A stretch of DNA of 11,888 nucleotides from DASPTH01 sp035623515 (GTDB lineage Bacteria; Actinomycetota; Acidimicrobiia; IMCC26256; DASPTH01): assembly GCA_035623515.1 (NCBI GenBank), contig DASPTH010000281.1, positions 1-11,888 on the forward strand, written 5' to 3'. Each line of letters opens with the position of its first letter. Within the stretch, counting starts at the first letter, position 1. A program made the translations under genes and the position numbers. The notes beneath the pieces were generated by a model. The model made no database searches. It was not told the origin of the DNA and saw only the letters and a list, made by a program, of their open reading frames with translations. Below, in pieces: positions 5,914-11,888 of the stretch.

Positions 5914-8673
5914 ATGGGCCTGTTCAACAAGCTGTTGCACGTCGGCGAGGGTCGGAAGCTGAAGTCGCTGGAATCCGTGGTGCCGCTCGTCGGCGGGTTC
6001 GAGCCCGAGATGCAGCGCCGCTCCCACGACGAGCTGCGCGCGCTCACCGCGAGCTGGCGCGAGCAGCTCGACAACGCTCCCGACGACAACGCGCGCGCCG
6101 ACCTGCTCGACGACCTCATGCCCGAGGCGTTCGCTGCCGCCCGGGAGGCCGCATCCCGGACGATCGGGCAGCGGCACTTCGACGTGCAGCTGATGGGAGG
6201 CGCGGCGCTCCACTTCGGTTGGGTCGCCGAGATGAAGACCGGAGAGGGCAAGACCCTCGTTGCGACACTGCCGCTCTACCTCAATTCGCTCGCGGGCCGG
6301 GGGGCACATCTCGTCACCGTCAACGACTACCTCGCGAAGCGCGACGCGGAGTGGATGGGCCGCGTGTACCGGTACCTCGGCCTCGAGGTGGGGATGGTGC
6401 TGCCGCAGATCGACGACGCGGTGTTGAAGCGTGAGGCATACGCGGCCGACATCACCTACGGCACGAACAACGAGTTCGGGTTCGACTACTTGCGTGACAA
6501 CATGGCCGTGACGCGAGAAGACCAAGTCCAGCGCGGCCACTTCTTCGCCATCGTCGACGAAGTCGACTCGATCCTCGTCGACGAAGCGCGTACCCCGCTC
6601 ATCATCTCGGGTCGCGCCGACGACGCCCAGGAGCTCTACCACCAGTTCGCGGCGATCGTGAAGACGCTCGAGCGCGACCGCGACTACGAGGTCGACGAGG
6701 CGAAGAAGACGGTTGTGCCCAACGACGACGGGATCCAGCGGGTCGAGAAGGCGCTGGACGTCGACAACCTGTACGAGCACGTCAACCAGAACTACGTCCA
6801 CCAGCTGCAGGCGGCTCTCCGCGCCAAGGAGCTCTTCAAGCGCGACGTCGACTACGTGGTGCAGTCGGGCGAGGTGCTGATCGTCGACGAGTTCACCGGC
6901 CGGATCCTCGAGGGGCGCCGCTGGAGCGAGGGTCTCCACCAAGCGGTCGAGGCGAAGGAGCGAGTGAAGATCAAAGAGGAGAACCAGACCCTCGCGACGA
7001 TCACGCTGCAGAACTACTTCCGCATGTACGAGAAGCTCGCCGGCATGACCGGTACTGCCGCGACCGAGGCCGGCGAGTTCGCCCACACCTACGCGCTCGA
7101 GGTCGTGACCATCCCCACCAACCGGCCGATGGTCCGCCTCGACGAGTCCGACCTCATCTACAAGACGGAAGCGGCCAAGTTCGACGCCGTCGCCGACGAC
7201 ATCGGAGAGCGCCACGCCGCGGGCCAACCGGTGCTCGTGGGCACGATCTCGGTGGAGAAGTCGGAGGTGCTGAGCCGCACCCTGGAGAAGCGCGGGATCG
7301 CGCATCAGGTGCTGAACGCGAAGCAGCACGAGCGAGAGGCCCACATCGTGGCGCAGGCGGGCCGTCCGGCCGCGGTCACGGTCGCCACGAACATGGCCGG
7401 TCGCGGCGTCGACATCCTGCTCGGCGGGAACCCCGAGGGCCTCGCCCGCCAGGAGGTCCTGGCGAGCGGCAGCACCCTCGAGGAGTCGCCCGAGCGCTAC
7501 GAGGAGCTGGTCGAGAAGTTCACCGCGGAGTGCGCGAGCGACGGCGAGAAGGTCCGCGAGCTCGGTGGCCTCTACGTGCTCGGCACCGAGCGCCACGAGA
7601 GCCGCCGCATCGACAACCAGCTCCGGGGCCGCTCGGGTCGCCAGGGTGATCCCGGCGAGAGCCGCTTCTATCTCTCGCTCGAGGACGACCTGATGCGGCT
7701 CTTCGCCACCGGTGCCATGAACTGGGTCATGGGCAGGGCCTTCCCCGACGATGTCCCGCTCGAGGCGAAGATGGTCACGCGCGCGATCGAGCGCGCGCAA
7801 CGCACGGTCGAGGATCGCAACTTCGAGATCCGCAAGGACGTGCTCAAGTACGACGAGGTGATGAACGAGCAGCGCAAGGTGATCTACCGGCGCCGCCAGC
7901 AGATCCTCGACGGCAACGAGTTGCGCGACGACGCGATCGACGCCATCGAAGCGAGCATCGCGAGGATGGTCGCGGCCAACTGCGCGACCGAGTACCCGGA
8001 GGAGTGGGACCTCGACGAGCTCGAGCGCCAGATGCACGTGGTATTCCCCACGCGCATCACGCGAGACGACCTCGAATCCATCGCGCACCGAGACGGCCTC
8101 ACCGAGATGCTCACCGCCGACGCGCTGGATCTCTACGAGTCGAAGGAAGAGTCGATCGGGACCGAGAACCTGCGCGAGATCGAGCGGCGCGTCATGCTCT
8201 CGATGATCGACCAGCACTGGCGCGAGCACCTGTACGAGATGGACTACCTCCGCGAGGGCATCAACCTCCGCGCCATGGGTCAGAAGGATCCTCTCGCCGA
8301 GTGGCAGCGCGAGGGCTTCGACATGTTCGAGGCCATGATGGGTCTGATCCAGGACAACTTCGTGCAGTACGTCTCGCATCTCCAGGTGGCCACCGTGGCC
8401 GACGCGCCGCGGGCGCCGGCGGCCACGGAGATGCAGTTCCTCTCGGCCGACGACGCCGATCAGGGGGCGGCGGCCATGCGCGCCACCGCGGCGAGCATGC
8501 CGGCCGAGGAACTGATGGGCGAGTTCGACCCCGACGCGGGCGGCGCGGTGGCCGTCGCCGACGGCGGGTTCGAGGAGGCGCAGCAGCCCGTGCGCGTGGA
8601 GAAGACGCCCGGGCGCAACGAGCCCTGCTATTGCGGGAGCGGCAAGAAGTACAAGCTCTGCCACGGCCGCTGA
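5914..8673 (+). CDS. secA: Protein translocase subunit SecA
   Basis: 919 residues, the ATPase motor that pushes unfolded preproteins through SecYEG. It starts MGLFNKLLHVGEGRK, the usual SecA N-terminus. Nucleotide-binding domain 1 has Walker A MKTGEGKT (107-114) and the DEVD box D215-D218 followed by SILVDEARTPLIISG. The preprotein cross-linking domain follows (about 225-375). NBD2 carries TGTAATEAGEF, the helicase motif VATNMAGRGVDILLGGN and QLRGRSGRQGDPGESRFYLS. The C-terminus has an Ala/Asp-rich linker and an intact SEC-C zinc motif with ligands C905, C907, C916 and H917. Most homologues I recall have Thr where this one has Val in RGVDI. The size and zinc tail point to the canonical housekeeping SecA (SecA1), not an accessory SecA2. 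prfB follows after 27 nt, probably in the same transcript. Confidence 0.99.
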   Translation: MGLFNKLLHVGEGRKLKSLESVVPLVGGFEPEMQRRSHDELRALTASWREQLDNAPDDNARADLLDDLMPEAFAAAREAASRTIGQRHFDVQLMGGAALHFGWVAEMKTGEGKTLVATLPLYLNSLAGRGAHLVTVNDYLAKRDAEWMGRVYRYLGLEVGMVLPQIDDAVLKREAYAADITYGTNNEFGFDYLRDNMAVTREDQVQRGHFFAIVDEVDSILVDEARTPLIISGRADDAQELYHQFAAIVKTLERDRDYEVDEAKKTVVPNDDGIQRVEKALDVDNLYEHVNQNYVHQLQAALRAKELFKRDVDYVVQSGEVLIVDEFTGRILEGRRWSEGLHQAVEAKERVKIKEENQTLATITLQNYFRMYEKLAGMTGTAATEAGEFAHTYALEVVTIPTNRPMVRLDESDLIYKTEAAKFDAVADDIGERHAAGQPVLVGTISVEKSEVLSRTLEKRGIAHQVLNAKQHEREAHIVAQAGRPAAVTVATNMAGRGVDILLGGNPEGLARQEVLASGSTLEESPERYEELVEKFTAECASDGEKVRELGGLYVLGTERHESRRIDNQLRGRSGRQGDPGESRFYLSLEDDLMRLFATGAMNWVMGRAFPDDVPLEAKMVTRAIERAQRTVEDRNFEIRKDVLKYDEVMNEQRKVIYRRRQQILDGNELRDDAIDAIEASIARMVAANCATEYPEEWDLDELERQMHVVFPTRITRDDLESIAHRDGLTEMLTADALDLYESKEESIGTENLREIERRVMLSMIDQHWREHLYEMDYLREGINLRAMGQKDPLAEWQREGFDMFEAMMGLIQDNFVQYVSHLQVATVADAPRAPAATEMQFLSADDADQGAAAMRATAASMPAEELMGEFDPDAGGAVAVADGGFEEAQQPVRVEKTPGRNEPCYCGSGKKYKLCHGR

Positions 8674-8700
8674 ACGCCCGCCGCTGCCAGCTTTGCTCCG

Positions 8701-9807
8701 ATGCGCGACTTCTCCGCCGACCTTGCCCAACTGCGCCGCCGCGTCGATGCCGCGCGTGCCTACCTGCGCGTCGACGACGCCCGGAGCCGGATCACGGAGC
8801 TCGAGGAGCAGGCGAGCGCGCCCGATCTCTGGAACGACCAGGTGCTCGCGCGTCGCGTCACCACCGAGCTGGCGCGGTTGCGCGACGACGTCGAGGTCCA
8901 CGACGGCCTCGAGCAGAAGTGCTCCGACCTCGAGACGCTCGCGGAGCTCGCGCGCGAAGAGGGCGACGATTCGCTGGAAGGCGAGATCGCCGAGGGCGTC
9001 GACGCACTGACCGAACAGCTCGACGACCTCGAGTTGCGTGCGCTGTTCACCGGTGAGCACGACGATCGCGACGCGATCTGCACGGTGAACAGCGGCGCGG
9101 GCGGTACCGACGCGCAGGATTGGACGAACATGCTCCTGCGCATGTACTTGCGGTGGGCGGAGCGGCGCGGGTTCGCGACGGAGCTCGACGAGGTGTTACC
9201 GGGGACGGAGGCCGGTATCAGCTCGGCGACGTTCACGGTGAAGGGTCGGTACGCGTACGGCATGCTCGCGAGCGAGCGCGGCGTGCATCGGCTCATTCGC
9301 ATCTCGCCGTTCGACGCGAACGCGCGTCGTCAGACGGCATTCGCGTCGTTCGACGCGGTGCCCGCGCTCGACGAGGCCGAGGAACCGGAGATCGACCCGA
9401 ACGACTTGCGCATCGACACGTACCGCTCCTCGGGTGCGGGCGGCCAGCACGTGAACGTGACCGACTCCGCGGTACGGATCACGCACTTGCCCACGCAGAT
9501 CGTCGTGTCGTGCCAGAACGAACGGTCGCAGACACAGAACAAGGCGCGCGCCATGCAGATCCTCGCGGCGCGCCTCGCCGAGCGTCAACGGCGCGAGCGG
9601 CAGCTCGAGCTCGAAGCGCTGTCGGGTGAGAAGCGCGACGTCGCGTTCGGCAGCCAGATCCGCACCTACACACTCCAGCCGTACCAACTCGTGAAGGACG
9701 AGCGCACCAAGCACGAGACCGGCAACGTGCAGGCCGTCCTCGACGGCGAAATCGACGATTTCATCGAGTCGTATCTCCAGTGGCGGCGGGGGCAAGCCGA
9801 GGAATAG
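8701..9807 (+). CDS. prfB: Peptide chain release factor 2
   Basis: 368 residues. RF2 recognises UGA and UAA in the ribosomal A site and triggers peptidyl-tRNA hydrolysis. The helical N-terminal domain (about 1-110) contains SAPDLWND. The core has SGAGGTDAQDW (131-141), the codon-discriminating SPF tripeptide (202-204; RF1 would have PxT) and the catalytic loop SSGAGGQHVN with GGQ at 247-249, whose Gln249 is the site normally methylated by PrmC. The gene is one uninterrupted frame: at the place where E. coli and many others carry an internal TGA and +1 slip (around AYL-RVDD, residues 20-25) there is no stop, so expression is not autoregulated by frameshifting. The ATG at 8701 lacks a visible Shine-Dalgarno sequence and lies 27 nt after secA. 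ftsE comes next, a common bacterial arrangement. Confidence 0.98.
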   Translation: MRDFSADLAQLRRRVDAARAYLRVDDARSRITELEEQASAPDLWNDQVLARRVTTELARLRDDVEVHDGLEQKCSDLETLAELAREEGDDSLEGEIAEGVDALTEQLDDLELRALFTGEHDDRDAICTVNSGAGGTDAQDWTNMLLRMYLRWAERRGFATELDEVLPGTEAGISSATFTVKGRYAYGMLASERGVHRLIRISPFDANARRQTAFASFDAVPALDEAEEPEIDPNDLRIDTYRSSGAGGQHVNVTDSAVRITHLPTQIVVSCQNERSQTQNKARAMQILAARLAERQRRERQLELEALSGEKRDVAFGSQIRTYTLQPYQLVKDERTKHETGNVQAVLDGEIDDFIESYLQWRRGQAEE

Positions 9808-9826
9808 GGCTGAGAATCCTCCCGCC
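9785..9826 (+). terminator. Possible hairpin spanning the prfB stop
   Basis: GGCGGG (9785-9790) can pair with CCCGCC (9821-9826), and inside it AGGA (9800-9803) with TCCT (9817-9820). The prfB stop codon lies in the loop. The long unpaired spacer and the absence of a T-tract make this a weak candidate; it could partly separate secA-prfB from ftsEX. Confidence 0.2.
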
Positions 9827-9850
9827 AGACTCCACAGACCGAGACGACCC

Positions 9851-9859
9851 TGCTACCCT
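9851..9859 (+). promoter_or_regulatory. Candidate extended -10 promoter for ftsE
   Basis: TGC-TACCCT reads as a TGN extension plus a TANNNT hexamer (9854-9859), giving a predicted start near 9866 and a leader of about 50 nt before ftsE. No clear -35 is seen. A TTGACA occurs at 9869-9874 but has no -10 at the proper distance. Its location in the 110-bp prfB-ftsE gap supports a separate ftsE promoter. Confidence 0.35.
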
Positions 9860-9874
9860 CTGGTCCGCTTGACA

Positions 9875-9915
9875 CCCGACGCCCACACCGGGCCCGGACG
9901 TCGGGCGCGACGCCC
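9875..9915 (+). promoter_or_regulatory. Mutually exclusive hairpins in the ftsE leader
   Basis: Three complementarities crowd the last 43 nt before the ftsE ATG. CCCGACG (9875-9881) pairs with CGTCGGG (9899-9905), a perfect 7-bp stem. CCGGGCCCGG (9888-9897) is a 10-bp palindrome inside that loop. GGGCG (9903-9907), loop CGA, CGCCC (9911-9915) is a 5-bp hairpin ending 2 nt before the ATG. The first and third share 9903-9905, so they cannot both form fully. There is no Shine-Dalgarno sequence here, so which hairpin forms could affect access to the start. The structures are seen in sequence; regulation is inferred. Confidence 0.4.
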
Positions 9916-9917
9916 TC

Positions 9918-10604
9918 ATGATTCGCTTCGAGAACGTCTCCAAGATCTACAAGGGCGACGTCGTCGCGTTGCGCGAGGTGACCGCCGAAGTCCAAAAGGG
10001 CGAATTCCTCTTCTTGGTCGGCCCGTCCGGATCGGGCAAGTCGACGTTTCTGCGGCTGTTGCTCCGTGAGGAGGACGTCACGAACGGCCGCATCATCGTG
10101 GCGGGCCGCGACATCTCGCAGTTGAGTCACTGGAAGGTCCCGCAGCTCCGCCGCAACATCGGCTGTGTCTTCCAGGATTTCAAGTTGCTCCCCAACAAGA
10201 CCGTGTACGAGAACGTCGCGTTCGCCATGGAAGTGATCGGTCGGCCCCGTCATGTCGTACGGACGCAAGTGCCCCAAGTGCTCGACCTCGTCGGGTTGGC
10301 GAAGAAGGCGGCGCGATTCCCGTCGGAGCTGTCCGGCGGTGAACAGCAGCGGGTATCCATCGCGCGCGCGTTCGTCAACCGTCCATTGATCCTGCTCGCC
10401 GACGAGCCCAGCGGGAACCTCGACCCGGCCACCACCGTCGGCATCATGAAGATCCTCGATCGCATCAACCGCACCGGCACCACGGTGGTGATGGCCACTC
10501 ACGACCAACGCATCGTCGACGCCATGCGAAAGCGGGTGATCGAGCTCGACCGCGGGAGCATGGTCCGCGACCAGGCGCGTGGCGTCTACGGCGTCGGAGG
10601 CTGA
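9918..10604 (+). CDS. ftsE: Cell division ATP-binding protein FtsE
   Basis: 228-residue ABC-type ATPase that pairs with FtsX at the septum. It does not transport a substrate; ATP hydrolysis drives FtsX conformational changes that switch on peptidoglycan hydrolysis outside the membrane. All nucleotide-binding motifs are intact: Walker A GPSGSGKST (35-43), signature LSGGEQQR (138-145), Walker B LILLADEP (D162, E163) and the H-loop MATHD (H195). Start MIRFENVSKIYKG and length are typical of FtsE. The ATG at 9918 lacks a Shine-Dalgarno sequence and is preceded by compact hairpins. GGAGG in its last codons (10596-10600) serves as Shine-Dalgarno sequence for ftsX, which begins 8 nt after the ftsE stop, so the two are translationally linked. 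Confidence 0.98.
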   Translation: MIRFENVSKIYKGDVVALREVTAEVQKGEFLFLVGPSGSGKSTFLRLLLREEDVTNGRIIVAGRDISQLSHWKVPQLRRNIGCVFQDFKLLPNKTVYENVAFAMEVIGRPRHVVRTQVPQVLDLVGLAKKAARFPSELSGGEQQRVSIARAFVNRPLILLADEPSGNLDPATTVGIMKILDRINRTGTTVVMATHDQRIVDAMRKRVIELDRGSMVRDQARGVYGVGG

Positions 10605-10612
10605 CACTCTCC

Positions 10613-11500
10613 ATGTGGACACGCATCGGCTACTTCGCGCGCGAGACCATGGTGTCGCTGCGGCGCAACGTGCTGATGACGGTCGCCGGTATCGCCACCG
10701 TCGCCGTGTCACTGACCCTGTTCGGCGGCATCCTGCTGCTGTCCAACTGGGTGGATCACGGCACTGAGCGCATCAAGGGTGGTGTCACGCTCGAGATCTT
10801 CATGAACGTCTCGGCCAGCCAGGACCAGATCAGCGCGGTCCGGAACGGCCTCGACAACGACCCGAACGTCAAGAGCTACCGCTACCTCGACAAGAAGGCC
10901 GCGTACGAGGAGTTCAAGCGGATCTTCCGGAACAGTCCCGACACGACGCGCGACATCCGGCCCCAGGACTTGCCCGCGTCGTTCCGCGTCGCGCCGAAGC
11001 GCGCGGAGCTCACCGAGACGGTGAGGAACGAGTTCAAGACGCAACCGGGCGTCGACGTGGTGAACACACCGGGTGAGTCCCTCAAGGGCCTGCTCGACGT
11101 CACGCAGAAGGTCCGGTGGATCTTCATCGTGATCTCGCTGGTGTTGCTCGCGTCGTCGCTCTTCCTGATCGTGAACACCATCCGGCTCGCGACGTTCGCG
11201 CGACGCCGTGAGGTCGAGGTCATGAAGTTGGTGGGCGCGTCGAACTGGTTCGTCCGTGTGCCGTTCGTCGCCGAGGGCATGGTGCAGGGCCTCGTCGGGG
11301 CGGGCATCGCGGTGCTCGCCGTCCTGTCGCTCAAGCACTTCGGGTTCGACCAGGCGTTCCGGGACCCGAACAGCTTCTTCAGCGACTTCTACGTCACCAG
11401 TCGGGACGCCACGGTGATCGCGATCAAGGTGCTGGCGATCGGCATCGGGATCGGGATGTTGGGTGCCATCGTCGGTTTGCGGCGGTTCCTCCGGGTCTGA
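10613..11500 (+). CDS. ftsX: Cell division protein FtsX
   Basis: 295-residue integral membrane partner of FtsE. The layout is classic: cytoplasmic N-terminus, TM1 at about 20-46, an extracytoplasmic domain (about 47-165, starting after NWVDHGTERIKGGVTLEIFM), then three TM helices at about 169-191, 219-242 and 265-290, with the cytoplasmic loop ATFARRREVEVMKLVGASNWFVR between TM2 and TM3, which contacts FtsE. The extracellular domain is the part that docks hydrolases or their activators (RipC in mycobacteria, EnvC in E. coli, PcsB in pneumococcus). Eight nt separate it from ftsE; GGAGG lies 12 nt before the ATG. The downstream gene encodes a secreted coiled-coil protein, the expected type of partner. 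Confidence 0.98.
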   Translation: MWTRIGYFARETMVSLRRNVLMTVAGIATVAVSLTLFGGILLLSNWVDHGTERIKGGVTLEIFMNVSASQDQISAVRNGLDNDPNVKSYRYLDKKAAYEEFKRIFRNSPDTTRDIRPQDLPASFRVAPKRAELTETVRNEFKTQPGVDVVNTPGESLKGLLDVTQKVRWIFIVISLVLLASSLFLIVNTIRLATFARRREVEVMKLVGASNWFVRVPFVAEGMVQGLVGAGIAVLAVLSLKHFGFDQAFRDPNSFFSDFYVTSRDATVIAIKVLAIGIGIGMLGAIVGLRRFLRV

Positions 11501-11578
11501 GCCAGGGCATTTGGGCCACCCGGGGCAGGGGAGCCAGGCCGGAAGAGTGCAGAGGGGCGCTGTGGCCGGTGTGACTGG

Positions 11579-11604
11579 TGTTGCCTGTGGGGCCAATGTT
11601 GCCT
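11579..11604. repeat. Direct repeat in the promoter of the secreted coiled-coil gene
   Basis: TGTTGCCT occurs at 11579-11586 and 11597-11604 with an 18-bp period, one copy covering the candidate -35 and the other abutting the -10. The rest of the 116-bp gap after ftsX (11501-11616) is G-rich (several runs of GGGG at 11522-11560) and shows no coding character. Confidence 0.35.
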
Positions 11605-11609
11605 AGCAT
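11581..11609 (+). promoter_or_regulatory. Candidate promoter giving a leaderless transcript
   Basis: TTGCCT (11581-11586) and TAGCAT (11604-11609) each match 4 of 6 positions of the vegetative -35 and -10 and are separated by exactly 17 bp. The -10 ends 7 nt before the ATG at 11617, so transcription would begin at or within a base of the start codon. No Shine-Dalgarno sequence precedes this ATG, which agrees with a leaderless mRNA. Confidence 0.5.
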
Positions 11610-11616
11610 CCTCGGG

Positions 11617-11888
11617 ATGTCTCGGCGCCTCCGGTCTGGCGTGCGGTACCGCCTGGCCGTCCTGATCGCGCTGGTCGTGGTCGTGTGGGTGCCGCTCGCC
11701 GGGCGGGCACCGGCGCAGAACTCCGACTCGCTGGACCAGATCAAGCAGCGCCAGGACGAGACGACGGCCGAGATCGCGCAGGCCCGTCAGGAACTCCAGT
11801 CGCTCCAGAGCCAGCACCAGGATCTCCAGGTCTCGGTCAACTCGCTGACGGACCAGCTGACCGCGGCGAACGCGCGACTGGCGCAGGC
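11617..11888 (+). CDS. Secreted coiled-coil protein, likely EnvC/RipC-type partner of FtsEX, 3'-truncated
   Basis: Only the first 90 codons are in the window. A signal peptide is clear: basic n-region MSRRLRSGVRYR, hydrophobic core LAVLIALVVVVWVPLAG (13-29) and an A-x-A cleavage site at A31-P-A33. The mature part begins QNSDSLDQIKQRQDETT and continues as a Gln/Leu/Glu-rich coiled coil to the window edge, including QARQELQSLQSQHQDLQVS. Such proteins downstream of ftsEX usually end in an M23 (LytM) or NlpC/P60 domain and are the extracytoplasmic effectors activated by FtsX. That domain lies outside the window, so whether this is a hydrolase or only an activator cannot be told. An in-frame ATG at 11596 is an alternative start; 11617 is preferred because of the signal-peptide shape and promoter spacing. 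Confidence 0.85.
   Translation, partial: MSRRLRSGVRYRLAVLIALVVVVWVPLAGRAPAQNSDSLDQIKQRQDETTAEIAQARQELQSLQSQHQDLQVSVNSLTDQLTAANARLAQ

Noticed and set aside
8750..8790. Programmed +1 frameshift site in prfB
   Set aside because: No in-frame TGA or CTTTGA slip sequence is present; the frame is continuous from 8701.
4672..9060. A 1462-codon open frame on the minus strand
   Set aside because: It runs antisense to secA and prfB and out of frame with DUF2079. Its His/Val/Asp-repetitive composition is typical of antisense reading of GC-rich codons.
9869..9897. TTGACA at 9869 as the -35 of an ftsE promoter
   Set aside because: The sequence 16-18 bp downstream is GC-only, with no TANNNT. The TACCCT at 9854 is the better -10 candidate.
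11522..11560. G-quadruplex in the gap after ftsX
   Set aside because: The GGGG runs are separated by a long loop of about 20 nt and a fourth run is lacking, so a stable three-tetrad fold is not supported.
1..11888. tRNA, rRNA, tmRNA, CRISPR, insertion sequence or phage genes
   Set aside because: I saw no cloverleaf with conserved T-loop, no regularly spaced repeats, no transposase or integrase motifs and no target-site duplications. The tmRNA gene often found downstream of ftsEX is not in the window.

Overview
This is a high-GC, gene-dense chromosomal segment. Gene order and protein details point to an actinomycete-type bacterium (Actinomycetota), possibly an early-branching class such as Acidimicrobiia; the class is inferred, not proven. 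Supporting signs are strong G/C use at codon third positions, the comF / hpf / secA / prfB / ftsE / ftsX order, an RF2 gene without the programmed frameshift, an adenosylhomocysteinase with the 'RHSLIDGIN' variant I associate with actinobacteria, and several starts that lack a Shine-Dalgarno sequence and have a -10-like hexamer just upstream, as in leaderless mRNAs.

Layout. The window opens inside ahcY (1-851, 5' end missing). A convergent 48-residue single-TM protein follows (886-1032, minus). An AT-richer gap of about 250 bp carries nested repeats. Next comes comF (1287-1925), whose 3' end overlaps by 40 bp a large minus-strand polytopic membrane gene (1886-3634) with GT-C-like architecture. 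Divergent from that is hpf (3734-4312), the long-form ribosome hibernation factor. It converges on a DUF2079 membrane protein (4323-5849, minus) across a 10-bp gap containing a perfect hairpin. Divergent from DUF2079 is secA (5914-8673), then prfB (8701-9807), ftsE (9918-10604), ftsX (10613-11500) and the start of a secreted coiled-coil protein (11617 to the window end).

How the genes fit together. hpf, secA, prfB and ftsEX are growth and envelope housekeeping genes covering ribosome preservation, Sec export, UGA/UAA termination and divisome signalling. FtsEX plus the downstream secreted coiled-coil protein form a recognisable module: an ATPase and a membrane mechanotransmitter that activate a periplasmic or cell-wall peptidoglycan hydrolase or its activator. 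ComF-like phosphoribosyltransferase and SAH hydrolase are metabolic housekeeping. The less ordinary content is the pair of minus-strand polytopic membrane proteins set into the comF-hpf-secA neighbourhood, and the small TM protein beside ahcY.

I see no mobile element, CRISPR array, tRNA/rRNA, phage gene or defence system. I did not find a clear undescribed system. The best leads are compact regulatory structures (the ftsE leader, the hpf stop-codon hairpin, leaderless promoters) and the unassigned membrane proteins.
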